The translations under genes and the position numbers were made by a program. The notes beneath the pieces were generated by a model, which worked only from the letters and a program-made list of their open reading frames with translations, searched no databases and was not told where the DNA came from. Positions 25,739 through 34,658 of a DNA stretch of 64,000 nucleotides are shown here, in pieces. The DNA is taken from positions 1 through 64,000 of the forward strand of contig RAYO01000026.1 of NCBI GenBank assembly GCA_003612335.1, given 5' to 3'. Position 1 is the first letter of the stretch. Every line of letters starts with the position of its first letter. Origin of the DNA: a bacterium 1xD42-67. Lineage in GTDB: Bacteria > Bacillota > Clostridia > Oscillospirales > Oscillospiraceae.

Positions 25739-26439
25739 TCGTCCTCCATGTCCTCGTCCAGGGCATCGTCATCCTCCGGCTCGTCCTCGTCATCCTCCGT
25801 GCCGTAGTCGTAGTCGTCCAGGTCGGCGCTGCCCTTGATATCCGGCTTTTTCTTGAAGAATTTCAAGTAGGCCACTGTGCCGCCAGCTCCCAGGACCGCC
25901 AGCAGCGCCACGATTATCAGTGGATTGCCGCCCTTCTTTTCCGGAGTCTCCGGGGTGGCTGGGGCCTCCGGGGGCTTATCTGGCTCCTGCGGCTCCGGCT
26001 CCGGTCCGGCGCACTCGGACATATTGACAGCGCAGACCTCACAGGCGGTATTCACAGCTCCGGCGGCGCATTTAGTTGCGCAGGAACAGACGGCGGGGGG
26101 CTTTTCCTCTTCCTCAATCAGGGAGAGAAGGTCGGCCTCGTCCACCTGGTTCAGGAAGTGGACGATATTGTCCCCCTCCGCCGCCCGGTCGATGATGATG
26201 TAGAAGTAGTGACCAGCACGGCTCTGGACCACAATAAACTGCTTATCTTCTCCGGCCTCGCCGTCAATATCGTCCACCAGGGTCATGTTGCCCTCCGGGG
26301 TCAGGGGCTGGGTCTCCACACCGCCCGTAACCGGGGGATTTTCCTCCGTTTCATCCGAAAAGGCGTAAGCGGGGGCGGCACAGGTGGAGAGCATGAGTGT
26401 GGCGGACAGCAGCAGGAACAGGGTCTTAAACCGTCTCAT
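25735..26439 (-). CDS. DUF4366 membrane-anchored surface protein
   Basis: A 234-aa protein. ATG 26439 follows AAAGGAGG and begins a clear signal peptide ([25 protein letters not shown]). A mixed extracellular domain ([19 protein letters not shown]), a Cys cluster ([10 protein letters not shown] through [11 protein letters not shown]), a Pro/Glu linker, a membrane helix near 170-190 and a long acidic cytoplasmic tail follow. This order is that of DUF4366 proteins of Tn1549-like ICEs, probably an extracytoplasmic part of the mating apparatus. Confidence 0.88.
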   Translation of the reverse strand: MRRFKTLFLLLSATLMLSTCAAPAYAFSDETEENPPVTGGVETQPLTPEGNMTLVDDIDGEAGEDKQFIVVQSRAGHYFYIIIDRAAEGDNIVHFLNQVDEADLLSLIEEEEKPPAVCSCATKCAAGAVNTACEVCAVNMSECAGPEPEPQEPDKPPEAPATPETPEKKGGNPLIIVALLAVLGAGGTVAYLKFFKKKPDIKGSADLDDYDYGTEDDEDEPEDDDALDEDMEDE

Positions 26440-26668
26440 AGCTGTCCTCCTTTCGCTCCGTCTCGGGGACCGGCTGGGGCGGCGCGGCCTTGATGAGCGC
26501 CGCCAGCTGGTCCGGCGACAGGCCCATGCTTCGCACGAGACCGATGATGTCCAAGTTCTCCAGCTCCATCCGCTGCTTTTCCAGCTCCCGCTGACGGGCC
26601 TGGAGTTCTGTGATCTTGGCGGCGTTCTTCTCATACTCGTTGTCGATCTTCTTGATTTTCGGATTCGT
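26426..26668 (-). CDS. DUF4315 protein with ACG at start position
   Basis: An 80-aa frame encoding the DUF4315 pattern: [21 protein letters not shown], a coiled-coil middle ([18 protein letters not shown]), then [24 protein letters not shown] lies 9 bases upstream of codon 26668, where relatives would have ATG but here it is ACG. A stop lies just before it, and no in-frame ATG, GTG or TTG occurs until residue 34. Either ACG is used weakly or the gene has lost its start. It overlaps DUF4366 by 14 bases. Confidence 0.7.
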   Translation of the reverse strand, partial: TNPKIKKIDNEYEKNAAKITELQARQRELEKQRMELENLDIIGLVRSMGLSPDQLAALIKAAPPQPVPETERKEDSYETV

Positions 26669-26682
26669 TTCTCATCACTCCT

Positions 26683-28443
26683 TTAGGGAAGTCTGCCGTA
26701 GCAGTAAAAATGATTTTGCCAATAATTTGAGGTCAAATCGGCATAGGAAATGGGGTTTCCACAGTGTATCATCATGTTTTCGCCCACATAGATACCACAG
26801 TGGGTGGGTGCGTTGGGGTCCGGTGCGTCATAGGTGTTGATGAAAAACACCAAATCGCCGGGGCGGGCATTGGCGGGTGAGACCGGGGTGCAGAGATTAC
26901 ACAGGGCCTTGGCCCCCAGCCGTCCCACGTCCCAGCCGCTGTGATTGATGACCCACGACACAAAGCCGGAACAGTCAAAGGATGTGCTGGGACTGCTGCC
27001 GCCCCAGACATAGGGCATCCCCAGATACTTCTCCGCCTCAGTGAGCATGGCAGAGAATACCTCATCTTCCAGCGCCTCCGGGGGAACATCATAGTCCATA
27101 TAGTCCTGCCGCTGGGAGGCATTGGGATATTGGCCGATAGGGAACAGGTCTGGCCGGTTGCCTTGGTTTGCCATATAAACGGAGTAGGCACTCAGTTGAT
27201 CTTCACTTAGAATGTAGACCGGGAGATGGGACAGGTCGAAGTTATCCAGGGTCACATTGCAGATGTAGTAGTCATAGGGAACTTCCACATCGTAGTCATC
27301 GCCGTTGCTGTCCGTCCGTGTTTCCGTTCGGTAGCGAACTTCCACTTCTACTGTCTGAGTGAGGGTGTACTGCCGGTCAAAGAGCATTTGCAGCGTCCCC
27401 TGTACCTCGTTCCTGGTCCATGTCCCCTGATGATAGGCGGTGAGAATAGCAATCAGCACATAGGGGTCATGTCCGATGCTGTCCAGGTCATAACGGTACT
27501 CGTCATAGCCGGGGTGGTAACTGGGGTAATTGTCCACCTCGTGCTGCAAAGCAGCCTCCAGCGCGGCATAATCTGCCTCGGCCCCCAGCATATCCGCATC
27601 CTCGCAGGGATAAGTGCCGCCCGCACTGCTGCCCAGAATGGCCTCGGCCAGCACGGAACAGGAGGACATCATATTCAAGAACATCACCAGAATGAGAAAC
27701 AAGCCGATGACAATGAGAAAGCCCTTCTTGTGCCGCATGATAAACGCACCAGCTTGTTTGCTTGTTTCTGCTGCGCCTTTCAGCGTGTCGGATACCCGTT
27801 CCGCCATGGTGGATGTGGCCTTTGACGCCTCACCAGCCCTCTGCCCGGAACGCTTTGCGGCGGCGTATTGCTTTTTGATGGCCTGTTTTTGCTGCCAGCG
27901 TGACAGCGGATTGCTGCCCAGCTCTGGATTGTCCCGGAGGGACTGCCGGTGGAGGGCATTGATCTCCGCCCGTTCTGTGGCCCGGTACTCCCGCAGCTTA
28001 TGGGCGCGGCGGGAACGCTCCGTCAGATGAACACCGGCCTCGGCGGTCTGCTCCAGCCGGTGTGTGCTCTCCACGCCAACATTATCATCCTCCGCCTCGC
28101 TGACCTTGTGGTGCAGCTTGCCGGAGAGTGCCAGCACAGGGGCATCCTTGACCGTATGGGACAGCTTAGAGGGTGGTTTGGGCTTGTTTTCCTCAAATTG
28201 CAGCTGGCCCGCAGTTTTAGCAGTTTTCGGATTGGTGGATTTGCCCTTTTTCTTTTTTCCAGCGCCAGATTTTTGCTCGGTCATGCGCCGTTTCATCTTT
28301 TTGCGGTCCTTGGGCGGCGGTGCATCTTTCCGCATCGCCGCCCGGTCCGCCTCACGCTCTTTCGCCCGGTCATGCTCCTTCAGACGGCCCCCGTCCTGCT
28401 CGGCATCGGTGAAATGGAGACGGGTCTTTCCCTTAGTCGGCAC
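26683..28443 (-). CDS. NlpC/P60 transfer hydrolase (CD1108-like)
   Basis: A 586-aa protein starting at GTG 28443, seven bases after GGAG. A basic cytoplasmic region (KKMKRRMTEQKSGAGKKKKGK) precedes a single membrane helix near 250-270 (FLIVIGLFLILVMFLNMMS). The outside part ends in an NlpC/P60 peptidase with Cys in FDCSGFVSWVI and His in THCGIYVG. It matches the VirB1-like wall hydrolase that opens peptidoglycan for the mating channel. It overlaps the gene upstream by 11 bases. Confidence 0.9.
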   Translation of the reverse strand: MPTKGKTRLHFTDAEQDGGRLKEHDRAKEREADRAAMRKDAPPPKDRKKMKRRMTEQKSGAGKKKKGKSTNPKTAKTAGQLQFEENKPKPPSKLSHTVKDAPVLALSGKLHHKVSEAEDDNVGVESTHRLEQTAEAGVHLTERSRRAHKLREYRATERAEINALHRQSLRDNPELGSNPLSRWQQKQAIKKQYAAAKRSGQRAGEASKATSTMAERVSDTLKGAAETSKQAGAFIMRHKKGFLIVIGLFLILVMFLNMMSSCSVLAEAILGSSAGGTYPCEDADMLGAEADYAALEAALQHEVDNYPSYHPGYDEYRYDLDSIGHDPYVLIAILTAYHQGTWTRNEVQGTLQMLFDRQYTLTQTVEVEVRYRTETRTDSNGDDYDVEVPYDYYICNVTLDNFDLSHLPVYILSEDQLSAYSVYMANQGNRPDLFPIGQYPNASQRQDYMDYDVPPEALEDEVFSAMLTEAEKYLGMPYVWGGSSPSTSFDCSGFVSWVINHSGWDVGRLGAKALCNLCTPVSPANARPGDLVFFINTYDAPDPNAPTHCGIYVGENMMIHCGNPISYADLTSNYWQNHFYCYGRLP

Positions 28444-28939
28444 AGTCGTTCTCCGGCATCTCACCGTTGTTCAAGATACGGTCGATGGCGTTCTCGTACA
28501 CCACCATCGCCTTGGTGATTTCCAGGATATTGGCCGTGACCCGGTTCAGTTGTCCCACAGCCCGCAGGAGATAGGCGGCGGCAGAGGTCTCGCCGTTCAT
28601 CCCATCATCCTCCATGTCATCTGCCATACCGCCGTCATTCTCCGTGCCAGTATCCTCATCCTCATCCCAGGCGGGCAGCAGCTCGTCCTCCATCAGCTGG
28701 GCCAGATCGTCCGGGTCGCCGCTCTCGGCGTAGGCATCGGAGATGTCCCAGCTCTCATACAGCTCATGGGCCTGCTGCTCGTAGGCGCACAGTGTCCGCA
28801 TGGCCTGGGACGGCTCCCCGGCCTCCAGGTCCTTTCGCACAGACCGCACCAGCTCCAGCAGCAGATCGTACATCTCCAGTTTGCCGTCGATGTGGCTCAG
28901 GTAATCGTCCAGGTGGATGAGATAGATTTCGTTGTCCAT
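28433..28939 (-). CDS. Acidic ICE-conserved hypothetical protein
   Basis: A 168-aa, strongly acidic protein (DEDEDTGTENDGGMADDMEDDG in the middle) with a helical N-terminus and a C-terminal helix (AVGQLNRVTANILEITKAMV). ATG 28939 is favoured because GGAG lies 9 bases ahead. It overlaps the next gene and sits beside the PAPS-like gene, as in related elements. No function can be assigned. Confidence 0.75.
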   Translation of the reverse strand: MDNEIYLIHLDDYLSHIDGKLEMYDLLLELVRSVRKDLEAGEPSQAMRTLCAYEQQAHELYESWDISDAYAESGDPDDLAQLMEDELLPAWDEDEDTGTENDGGMADDMEDDGMNGETSAAAYLLRAVGQLNRVTANILEITKAMVVYENAIDRILNNGEMPENDCAD

Positions 28940-28941
28940 AG

Positions 28942-29755
28942 TCACTCGCTCCTTTCGTTCGTCACAGGTTGATAAGGTACGCCGATGTAGTCCAACACCC
29001 TCCCGCAGCCCAATGTGTTGACGCAGAAATCGTGCTGCTCCGGGTGGGTCAGGGCCATGCGCTGAAAGCGGTTCGGTTGCTTTTCCAGGTGGAGGCCGAA
29101 CATACAGAACATACAGCCCGTCCGCTGCGCGCCGGTGGTGACGAGCTTTCCGCCGTGCTCCACAATGTCCCCATAGATAGAGGCATAGGGGATGCTGGTC
29201 ATACGCAGATATTGAAGGGCGTCCTGCTCCGTCCAGAAGGACAGCGGCTTGCAGGCGGGTTCCTTAGTGTCATAGGCATTGCAGCCGGTTTGCAGAAACG
29301 CCTCCGCTCGCCGCTTACTCTCACAGGCCATGGTCCCCATGATAGCCGTCCTGCCAGTTTGACGGGCGTATTTGTGGAGGGGCCTGGTTTTCATTGCGCC
29401 GCAGCAATATTCCGAAATGGGAAATGGCGCGTCCAGAAGGACACGCCACTTTAGATACCGCTGGCTATACCAGGAGGGACTGCCATCAGAATTAAGTCCG
29501 TTCAGCTGATTGATGGCCCATCTGCTGCCTTTTCTGGCGTAGTAGATACGCTTTGCCACGTCCTTTGATATGACCGGGTATCCGTACTTCTCAATAATCT
29601 GGGTGAAGGGTATGACAGGTTGCAGCCATTCCACGTTGGGGACAGAACGCGCAAAGTCCTGTATCTCCGGGTACTCCATACCGGTATCCGCATAGGCGGC
29701 AGGCACATCAGGGTAGAGCCCCCGCACCAAATCCAGAAGCACAGTAGAGTCCTTG
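28942..29755 (-). pseudogene. PAPS-reductase-like gene, C-terminal part
   Basis: Encodes KDSTVLLDLVRGLYPDVPAAYADTG and onward for about 270 residues, the body of a phosphoadenosine-phosphosulfate reductase/ATP-pyrophosphatase-like protein with cysteines CCGAMKTRPL and CMFCMFG. The first 50 residues, including most of the P-loop SGGKDS, lie 3.5 kb away at 33258-33416 because the RIT element is inserted within the K-D codons. Homologues are regular members of Tn1549-like operons; their substrate is not known. Confidence 0.85.
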
Positions 29756-29775
29756 TTATGGAAAGCTTTCCATAA
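29756..29775. repeat. RIT outer palindrome
   Basis: TTATGGAAAGCTTTCCATAA is a perfect 20-base palindrome at the left edge. Half-copies recur as CTTTCCATAA near 29854-29863 and TTATGGAAAG near 33186-33195, so it is probably a recombinase core or binding site. Confidence 0.75.
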
Positions 29776-29779
29776 AAAA

Positions 29780-29816
29780 GATAATGAAAAGAGATATAAA
29801 ATGAAAAGTCACCTCC
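29780..29816 (+). repeat. RIT left inverted repeat
   Basis: GATAATGAAAAGAG through AAGTCACCTCC matches the reverse complement of 33234-33270 at most positions, with one gap. Confidence 0.8.
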
Positions 29817-29917
29817 AAAAAGATTGAAAAATAGCGGGTTGATGAGCGAAAAACTTTCCATAATCTTTTACAATGATGTAGAACCGCAAAAGCGGAAATA
29901 CATCAAGGAGGAAGATT

Positions 29918-31162
29918 ATGGAACAAAGGCAAACCATAAGCCAGATTGCAGAATGTGTAATCTCGGAAATGGAGCGGATGCAGTACTCACCAGCAACCAT
30001 CTCAACGTTTCGTGTGAAAGCGAAACAGCTAAGTCGCTATGTGCAAGAGAAAACTGGTACGGATTACTTCACCGAGGAATTGGGCCGGAGGTATCTGGCC
30101 GACACGATTGGATTTCCATTTGCAGAAAACCGGTGGCTGACAAGTCCAGAGGCATCCCATATACGCTGCGTACGCAGGATTGGTGAATATCAACTGTACG
30201 GTGCGGTGTTGCGAAATCACGCAAAGAATGCCAAAACCCTTGACGGATGGGAACTGGGTGATGAAAAAATCATTGCGGCGTATGTTGAATCAGTACAGAC
30301 TGCGGACAACAGCGATGCTACAAAAAAGCTTCGTATCCACCACATCAGGCAGTTCTATGAGTTTCTGGCATCACGGAAAGTATCTGGAATCCATGACATA
30401 TCCGCACAAATTATTTCTGACTACGCCGCGTCACTCCAAGGGGAATCCCCCGTCTATACGAAGCACCGATTAGCAACTCTGCGCTTTTATTTTCGCTTTC
30501 TGAAACAAAAAAGTATATTGGAATGCGATTGGTCATTTGCTGTCCCGAAAGTGATTGCGCCTAAAAATCTGAATGTGCCTGCTTTATGGAGCAGGGAGGA
30601 ACTGGAACGGCTGCTCAAGAGCATTGACCGGGGCAGTCCGGCTGGGAAGCGTGATTATGCCATTATTTTGCTGGTGGTACAACTCGGCTTGAGGATTGCA
30701 GATGTTTCCGCTCTGCGGCTGGACAGTTTAAAATGGGAACGAAACGAACTTGAGTTTATCCAGCATAAGACAGGCAACCGGGTAACGCAGCCGCTGCTGG
30801 AGGATGTGGGCTGGGCCATTATTGATTACATCAAATATGGACGGCCCAAGGCGGAATCGCCATTCGTTTTTCTCACGGCGAATGCACCGTATACCCCGAT
30901 GAAAAGCGGCTCGATTGGGTGTATCCTGGATCGGCACAGAGCGCGGTGCGGTATTGAAAAGAAGAATGGCGCGGTGAGCGGTATGCATTCTCTGCGCCAT
31001 GCGATGGCGCGGCGCCTGCTGGAGCAAGGAACGGAATTGTCCACCGTTGCCAATATCATGGGCCATACCAGCTATGCCTCGACATCTCCCTATCTGAAGG
31101 TGGATATTGAGGGCCTGCGTGAATGTGCGCTTTCTCTTGGGGAGGTGTTGACAGATGCATGA
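29918..31162 (+). CDS. ritA: RIT tyrosine recombinase A
   Basis: A 414-aa integrase-family recombinase, the longest of the trio as usual for RitA. AAGGAGG precedes the ATG. A SAM-like core-binding domain covers about 120-200, and the catalytic set is visible: R259 (LGLRIADVSALRL), K284, H357 and R360 (HSLRHAMARR), H383 (MGHTS) and nucleophile Y392 (SPYLKVD). It overlaps ritB by 8 bases, so the three are translationally coupled. The N-terminal 100 residues are an extra domain I do not recognise. Confidence 0.92.
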   Translation: MEQRQTISQIAECVISEMERMQYSPATISTFRVKAKQLSRYVQEKTGTDYFTEELGRRYLADTIGFPFAENRWLTSPEASHIRCVRRIGEYQLYGAVLRNHAKNAKTLDGWELGDEKIIAAYVESVQTADNSDATKKLRIHHIRQFYEFLASRKVSGIHDISAQIISDYAASLQGESPVYTKHRLATLRFYFRFLKQKSILECDWSFAVPKVIAPKNLNVPALWSREELERLLKSIDRGSPAGKRDYAIILLVVQLGLRIADVSALRLDSLKWERNELEFIQHKTGNRVTQPLLEDVGWAIIDYIKYGRPKAESPFVFLTANAPYTPMKSGSIGCILDRHRARCGIEKKNGAVSGMHSLRHAMARRLLEQGTELSTVANIMGHTSYASTSPYLKVDIEGLRECALSLGEVLTDA

Positions 31163-32168
31163 TGGCCCAGAAATTAAGACCTATCTGTATAGTGGCCCGC
31201 TAAAAGCAGCTTGTGAAGGATTTGTTCAAGAAAAACGTGCTGTTGGTTGCCTTTATAATACTGAGGCGAAAAAATTGAGCGAGTTTTCCCGGTTTACCCT
31301 TGCCTTTGATTTTCCAAAGGACACCCTGCCCAAAGAAGTTGTTCAGGCTTGGATCGCTAAAAAGTCTACCGATTCAGATAGAAACCAGTATGCCAGATTC
31401 TCGCTGATTTCCCAGTTCGCTAAATATATGGAACGGGTGGGCTATCCGGCCTATGTGCCTGGGCGGGATGAGATTGGGAAACTGCACAGAAACTTTGTTC
31501 CATACATTTTCTCCCATGAAGAAATCAGGGCGTTTTTTGAAGTTGCTGACACAATGACCTGCCCTCCAAAATCCGGTGCTCCAAGGCGGCGTCTGATTAT
31601 GCCTGTCCTGTTTCGAATGCTGTATTGCTGTGGACTGCGGGTATCTGAAGCAACCAATTTGTTAGCCAGCGACGTGGACTTAGAGCATGGAATTTTGACA
31701 ATTCGGAACAGCAAGTTTGGCAAGACCCGTTATGTTCCTATGTCCGCCGAATTAACAGCCGTATGCGCTGTTTATGCAGAAACGAGGCTCGTTGGCCCGC
31801 CGGGTGCAGACTGGTTCTTTGCAGCTCCAGATGGCGGACATTACAATACAAGGTCTATCTACAACATTTTCCGTGAACTGCTGTGGAAAGCAGGGATTTC
31901 CCACGGCGGAAAGGGAAACGGCCCCAGACTGCACGATTTCAGACACACATTTTGCGTTCATTCCCTGCAAAAGTGGACAATGCAGGGTTCTGATCCCACC
32001 ACTCTGCTGCCCCGGTTGACAGCTTATCTGGGACACAATGATTTTTCCGCGACCGAGCAGTATCTGCGGATGACCGCCGAAGCGTATCCAGAAGTATCTC
32101 GGCTTATGGAGGAAAAATACGGATATATCATCCCCAGTATGGAGGGCAGTACAGATGAAAACCACTGA
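31155..32168 (+). CDS. ritB: RIT tyrosine recombinase B
   Basis: A 337-aa integrase-family protein with a full catalytic set: R162 (CCGLRVSEATNLL), K187 (SKFGKTRYVP), H260 and R263 (LHDFRHTF), H294 (YLGHND) and Y303. It overlaps ritA by 8 and ritC by 14 bases. In trio elements the three enzymes probably act as one complex; the division of labour is not established. No residue loss is seen. Confidence 0.92.
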   Translation: MHDGPEIKTYLYSGPLKAACEGFVQEKRAVGCLYNTEAKKLSEFSRFTLAFDFPKDTLPKEVVQAWIAKKSTDSDRNQYARFSLISQFAKYMERVGYPAYVPGRDEIGKLHRNFVPYIFSHEEIRAFFEVADTMTCPPKSGAPRRRLIMPVLFRMLYCCGLRVSEATNLLASDVDLEHGILTIRNSKFGKTRYVPMSAELTAVCAVYAETRLVGPPGADWFFAAPDGGHYNTRSIYNIFRELLWKAGISHGGKGNGPRLHDFRHTFCVHSLQKWTMQGSDPTTLLPRLTAYLGHNDFSATEQYLRMTAEAYPEVSRLMEEKYGYIIPSMEGSTDENH

Positions 32169-33174
32169 TTTTGCCCAGTGCCTTGCTTCATACCTCACCA
32201 TGTATCTGCCAGGGCAGCTTGGATTATCTGAAAATACAATCATGGCCTACCGGGATACGTTTAAGCTGGTTCTTCTTTTTGCTGAAACAGAGTGCCGTCT
32301 GAGGCCCGAGAAAATCACTCTGACCGACTTTAACATTGATTTCATAGCGGCTTTCCTCCACTGGCTGGAGCAGGAGCGTAGCTGTGGTGTGGCTACCCGC
32401 AACCAGCGTTTGGCCGCGTTGAGGGCCTTTGCCAGATATGCGCGGACGCAGCACCCCGCCTACCTTTTTGAATCTCAGAAAATCATGGATTTGAAAGCAA
32501 AGAAAGCTCCTGCGCCAACCATTGCCTATCTTTCTCCTGATGATGTGCAGAGCATTTTCAGCCAAACAGACATCTCTACCAAATATGGGCGGCGGGATAT
32601 GCTCCTGCTTAGCCTCATGTATGATTCTGGAGCACGTGTCCAGGAGATTTGCGACCTTCGTGTGCGCGATGTCCGCCTGCAAAAGCCGTCTACTGTTACA
32701 CTGACGGGAAAAGGGCGCAAAACCAGATTCGTTCCAATCATGGCCAGCACCGCCAGTGCTTTGACCACATATTTTTCAGATAACGGCTTGTCCTGTCCCG
32801 AAAAGGCCGACCAGCCTCTGTTTACAAACCACCAGCGGGGAAAGCTCACCCGGGCGGGCGTTACATATATTTTGAAAAAGTATTTTGACGCTGCCAGACA
32901 GACGAACCCACATTTGCCCACGAAAATCTCGCCCCATATTTTGCGCCACTCCAAAGCGATGCATATGCTGCAAGCGGGGATAAACCTGATTTATATCCGG
33001 GACTTCCTCGGCCATGTCCATGTTGAAACCACTGAGATCTACGCAAAGGCAGACACTGAGATGAAACGCCGCGCCATTGAAAGCGCCCATATCCAAATTG
33101 ATCCTGATTTGCCAGCGTGGACAGATGACAAAGACCTTATGGCGTTGCTGACAAATCTGTGCGGAAAAGATTGA
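32155..33174 (+). CDS. ritC: RIT tyrosine recombinase C
   Basis: A 339-aa XerC/D-like recombinase. Residues 10-110 form the core-binding domain. The catalytic set is R161 (DSGARVQEICDLR), K186 (GKGRKTRFVP), H261 and R264 (PHILRHSKAMHML), H287 (FLGHVHV) and Y296 (EIYAKAD), all intact. It ends 16 bases before a terminator hairpin, which closes the operon. Confidence 0.92.
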   Translation: MKTTDFAQCLASYLTMYLPGQLGLSENTIMAYRDTFKLVLLFAETECRLRPEKITLTDFNIDFIAAFLHWLEQERSCGVATRNQRLAALRAFARYARTQHPAYLFESQKIMDLKAKKAPAPTIAYLSPDDVQSIFSQTDISTKYGRRDMLLLSLMYDSGARVQEICDLRVRDVRLQKPSTVTLTGKGRKTRFVPIMASTASALTTYFSDNGLSCPEKADQPLFTNHQRGKLTRAGVTYILKKYFDAARQTNPHLPTKISPHILRHSKAMHMLQAGINLIYIRDFLGHVHVETTEIYAKADTEMKRRAIESAHIQIDPDLPAWTDDKDLMALLTNLCGKD

Positions 33175-33189
33175 TGCACAAAATATTAT

Positions 33190-33229
33190 GGAAAGAGTTT
33201 GGAGCTTGCTTCAGGCTCTTTCCGCATTT
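33190..33229 (+). terminator. Terminator of rit operon
   Basis: GGAAAGAG (33190-33197) pairs with CTCTTTCC (33216-33223), followed by GCATTTTT. The distal arm overlaps neither gene nor inverted repeat. Confidence 0.75.
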
Positions 33230-33233
33230 TTAA

Positions 33234-33270
33234 GGAGGTTCTTTCCATTTTGATTTTCTATTCATTATCC
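33234..33270 (-). repeat. RIT right inverted repeat
   Basis: The reverse complement of this stretch reads GATAATGAATAGAAAATC and ends in ACCTCC, matching the left repeat at 29780-29816. It abuts the TCCTTG duplication at 33268. Confidence 0.8.
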
Positions 33271-33416
33271 TTGCCTCCAGAGAAGGAGACAAAGACCTTG
33301 CCGCCGTAGTGTTCGTACCACTCTCGGATTTTTGCCTGAGTTTCATGGACTTTCCGCTCCAGCGGCCACGCCTGCATTGTGCGCAGTTCTTCCTTGGTGC
33401 AGACGGCCTCATTCAT
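33258..33416 (-). pseudogene. PAPS-reductase-like gene, N-terminal part
   Basis: A 52-aa frame starting at ATG 33416, which overlaps the virB4 stop as ATGA and follows CAGGAGG. It encodes TMQAWPLERKVHETQAK, then FVSFSGGKD before three foreign residues and a stop inside the RIT end. SFSGGKD is the P-loop of the ATP-pyrophosphatase fold; the rest of the gene is at 28942-29755. Confidence 0.85.
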
Positions 33417-34546
33417 GCGCCGCCCTCCTGGACGATCTCATTCAAGCGGGTCGTCATAATGCGGTACAGCTCCGTGTCCTTGGGGAAACGGTCAATGAAG
33501 GGCAAAATGACGTTTCCGTAGAACAGCAGCCCTTCGCCCTCGCCAGAGTGGGTGACATAGGAAAGCTGGTGAGGCGAAATATTGAGCTGCTTCGCCAGAA
33601 TCTGCCGGTCGCCAGCCGCCTGATTGAGCATATAGATGAAGTCGCTGTTCTCCAGGATGTTGGCAATTTCCGGACTTGCCAGCAGGTCCTTGCTGTTCTG
33701 GGTGATACCGGTAGGGATACCGCCCCACTTGCGGAACCGCTTCCAGATTTCCACGCTCCAGGAGGCCAGCTCGCCCTTCAAGAGCAAATGGAACTCGTCT
33801 ACATAGTAGCGGGTAGTCTTGCCAGCGGCCCGGTTGACCGTGACGCGGTTCCACACCTGGTCCTGAATAACCAGCATTCCCAACTGTTTCAGCTGCTTGC
33901 CCAGCTCCTTGATGTCGTAGCAGACAATCCGGTTGTCAATGTCCACGTTGGTCCGGTGGTTGAACACATTCAGACTGCCGGTGACATAGATTTCCAGCGC
34001 CGTGGCGATGAAGTGGGCCTCCTTTTCCTCCTGTTTCAGCAGAAGGTCGTAGAGGTCCTGCAAAATGGGCATATTCTCCGGGCGGGGGTCCTCCAGGTAC
34101 TTCCGGTAGACCAGCCGGACACAGCGGTCAATGACGGTCTTTTCCACGGGCTGGAGGCCGTCTTTGCTGCCCACCACGATGTCGCAGAAGGACAGCAGGA
34201 AATCCACCTTCAAGGACAGCGGACTTTCATCGTCCGAATAGTCCAGATTAAGGTCCATGGGATTGACATACTGCTTGCTGGTGGGAGAGATTTTAATGAC
34301 CTGTCCCTCCAGCCGGTGGACCAGGGGAAAATACTCCGCCTCTGGGTCGCAGATGATGATGTCATCATCGGTCACAAGGAAAACATTGAGAATTTCCCGC
34401 TTGGCAGAGAAGGACTTGCCGCTCCCAGGAGTGCCAAGGATTAGCCCGTTTGGGTTTTTCAAACGCTTGCGATCAACCATGATGAGGTTGTTGCTCAGGG
34501 CATTCAAACCGTAATATAGGGCCTCCCCCTGGTGCTGAAAAAGCTC
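33413..34546 (-). CDS. virB4: VirB4-like transfer ATPase, 3' exon
   Basis: The C-terminal half of the conjugation ATPase. It carries Walker A ILGTPGSGKSFSAKRE, YYVDEFHLLLKGE (Walker B) and the conserved WGGIPTGITQN segment. The exon starts at GAG 34546 right after the group II intron. Joined to 37101-38414 it reads F-T-T-Q-E-L-F-Q-H without frame change, giving about 816 residues, normal for Tn1549-type VirB4. Its stop overlaps the start of the PAPS-like gene (ATGA). Confidence 0.92.
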   Translation of the reverse strand, partial: ELFQHQGEALYYGLNALSNNLIMVDRKRLKNPNGLILGTPGSGKSFSAKREILNVFLVTDDDIIICDPEAEYFPLVHRLEGQVIKISPTSKQYVNPMDLNLDYSDDESPLSLKVDFLLSFCDIVVGSKDGLQPVEKTVIDRCVRLVYRKYLEDPRPENMPILQDLYDLLLKQEEKEAHFIATALEIYVTGSLNVFNHRTNVDIDNRIVCYDIKELGKQLKQLGMLVIQDQVWNRVTVNRAAGKTTRYYVDEFHLLLKGELASWSVEIWKRFRKWGGIPTGITQNSKDLLASPEIANILENSDFIYMLNQAAGDRQILAKQLNISPHQLSYVTHSGEGEGLLFYGNVILPFIDRFPKDTELYRIMTTRLNEIVQEGGA

Positions 34547-34609
34547 ATAAGGTAGGCACGACCGCGCCATATCCGCTTGCGCGGACGGTCTCGGTCGAAC
34601 CCCCTCCAA

Positions 34610-34643
34610 GAACCGGACGTACACCTCTCGATGTATCCGGCTC
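34610..34643 (-). ncRNA. Group II intron domain V
   Basis: A 34-nt hairpin, GAGCCGGAT at 5' and GTCCGGTTC at 3', with a short inner stem closed by a CGAGAG-type loop. This is the standard catalytic domain V form, immediately downstream of the intron-encoded protein. Confidence 0.88.
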
Positions 34644-34658
34644 GCCCTTTGTCTATCA

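Larger units (their letters stand above)
29756..33273 (+). mobile_element. RIT element (recombinase in trio)
   Basis: Three overlapping tyrosine-recombinase genes, imperfect terminal inverted repeats (29780-29816 and 33234-33270) and a 6-base direct repeat TCCTTG at 29750-29755 and 33268-33273 define the element. Removing one repeat plus the element rebuilds the PAPS-like gene in frame through F-S-G-G-K-D-S-T-V. The layout fits the RIT family. The insert is AT-richer than the ICE around it and is read on the opposite strand to the interrupted gene. Confidence 0.9.

Noticed and set aside
29918-33174. Tyrosine recombinase trio as the Tn1549-type integrase
   Set aside because: Three overlapping recombinases with their own terminal repeats inside a split gene fit a RIT element; a Tn1549-type Int is a single gene with an excisionase.
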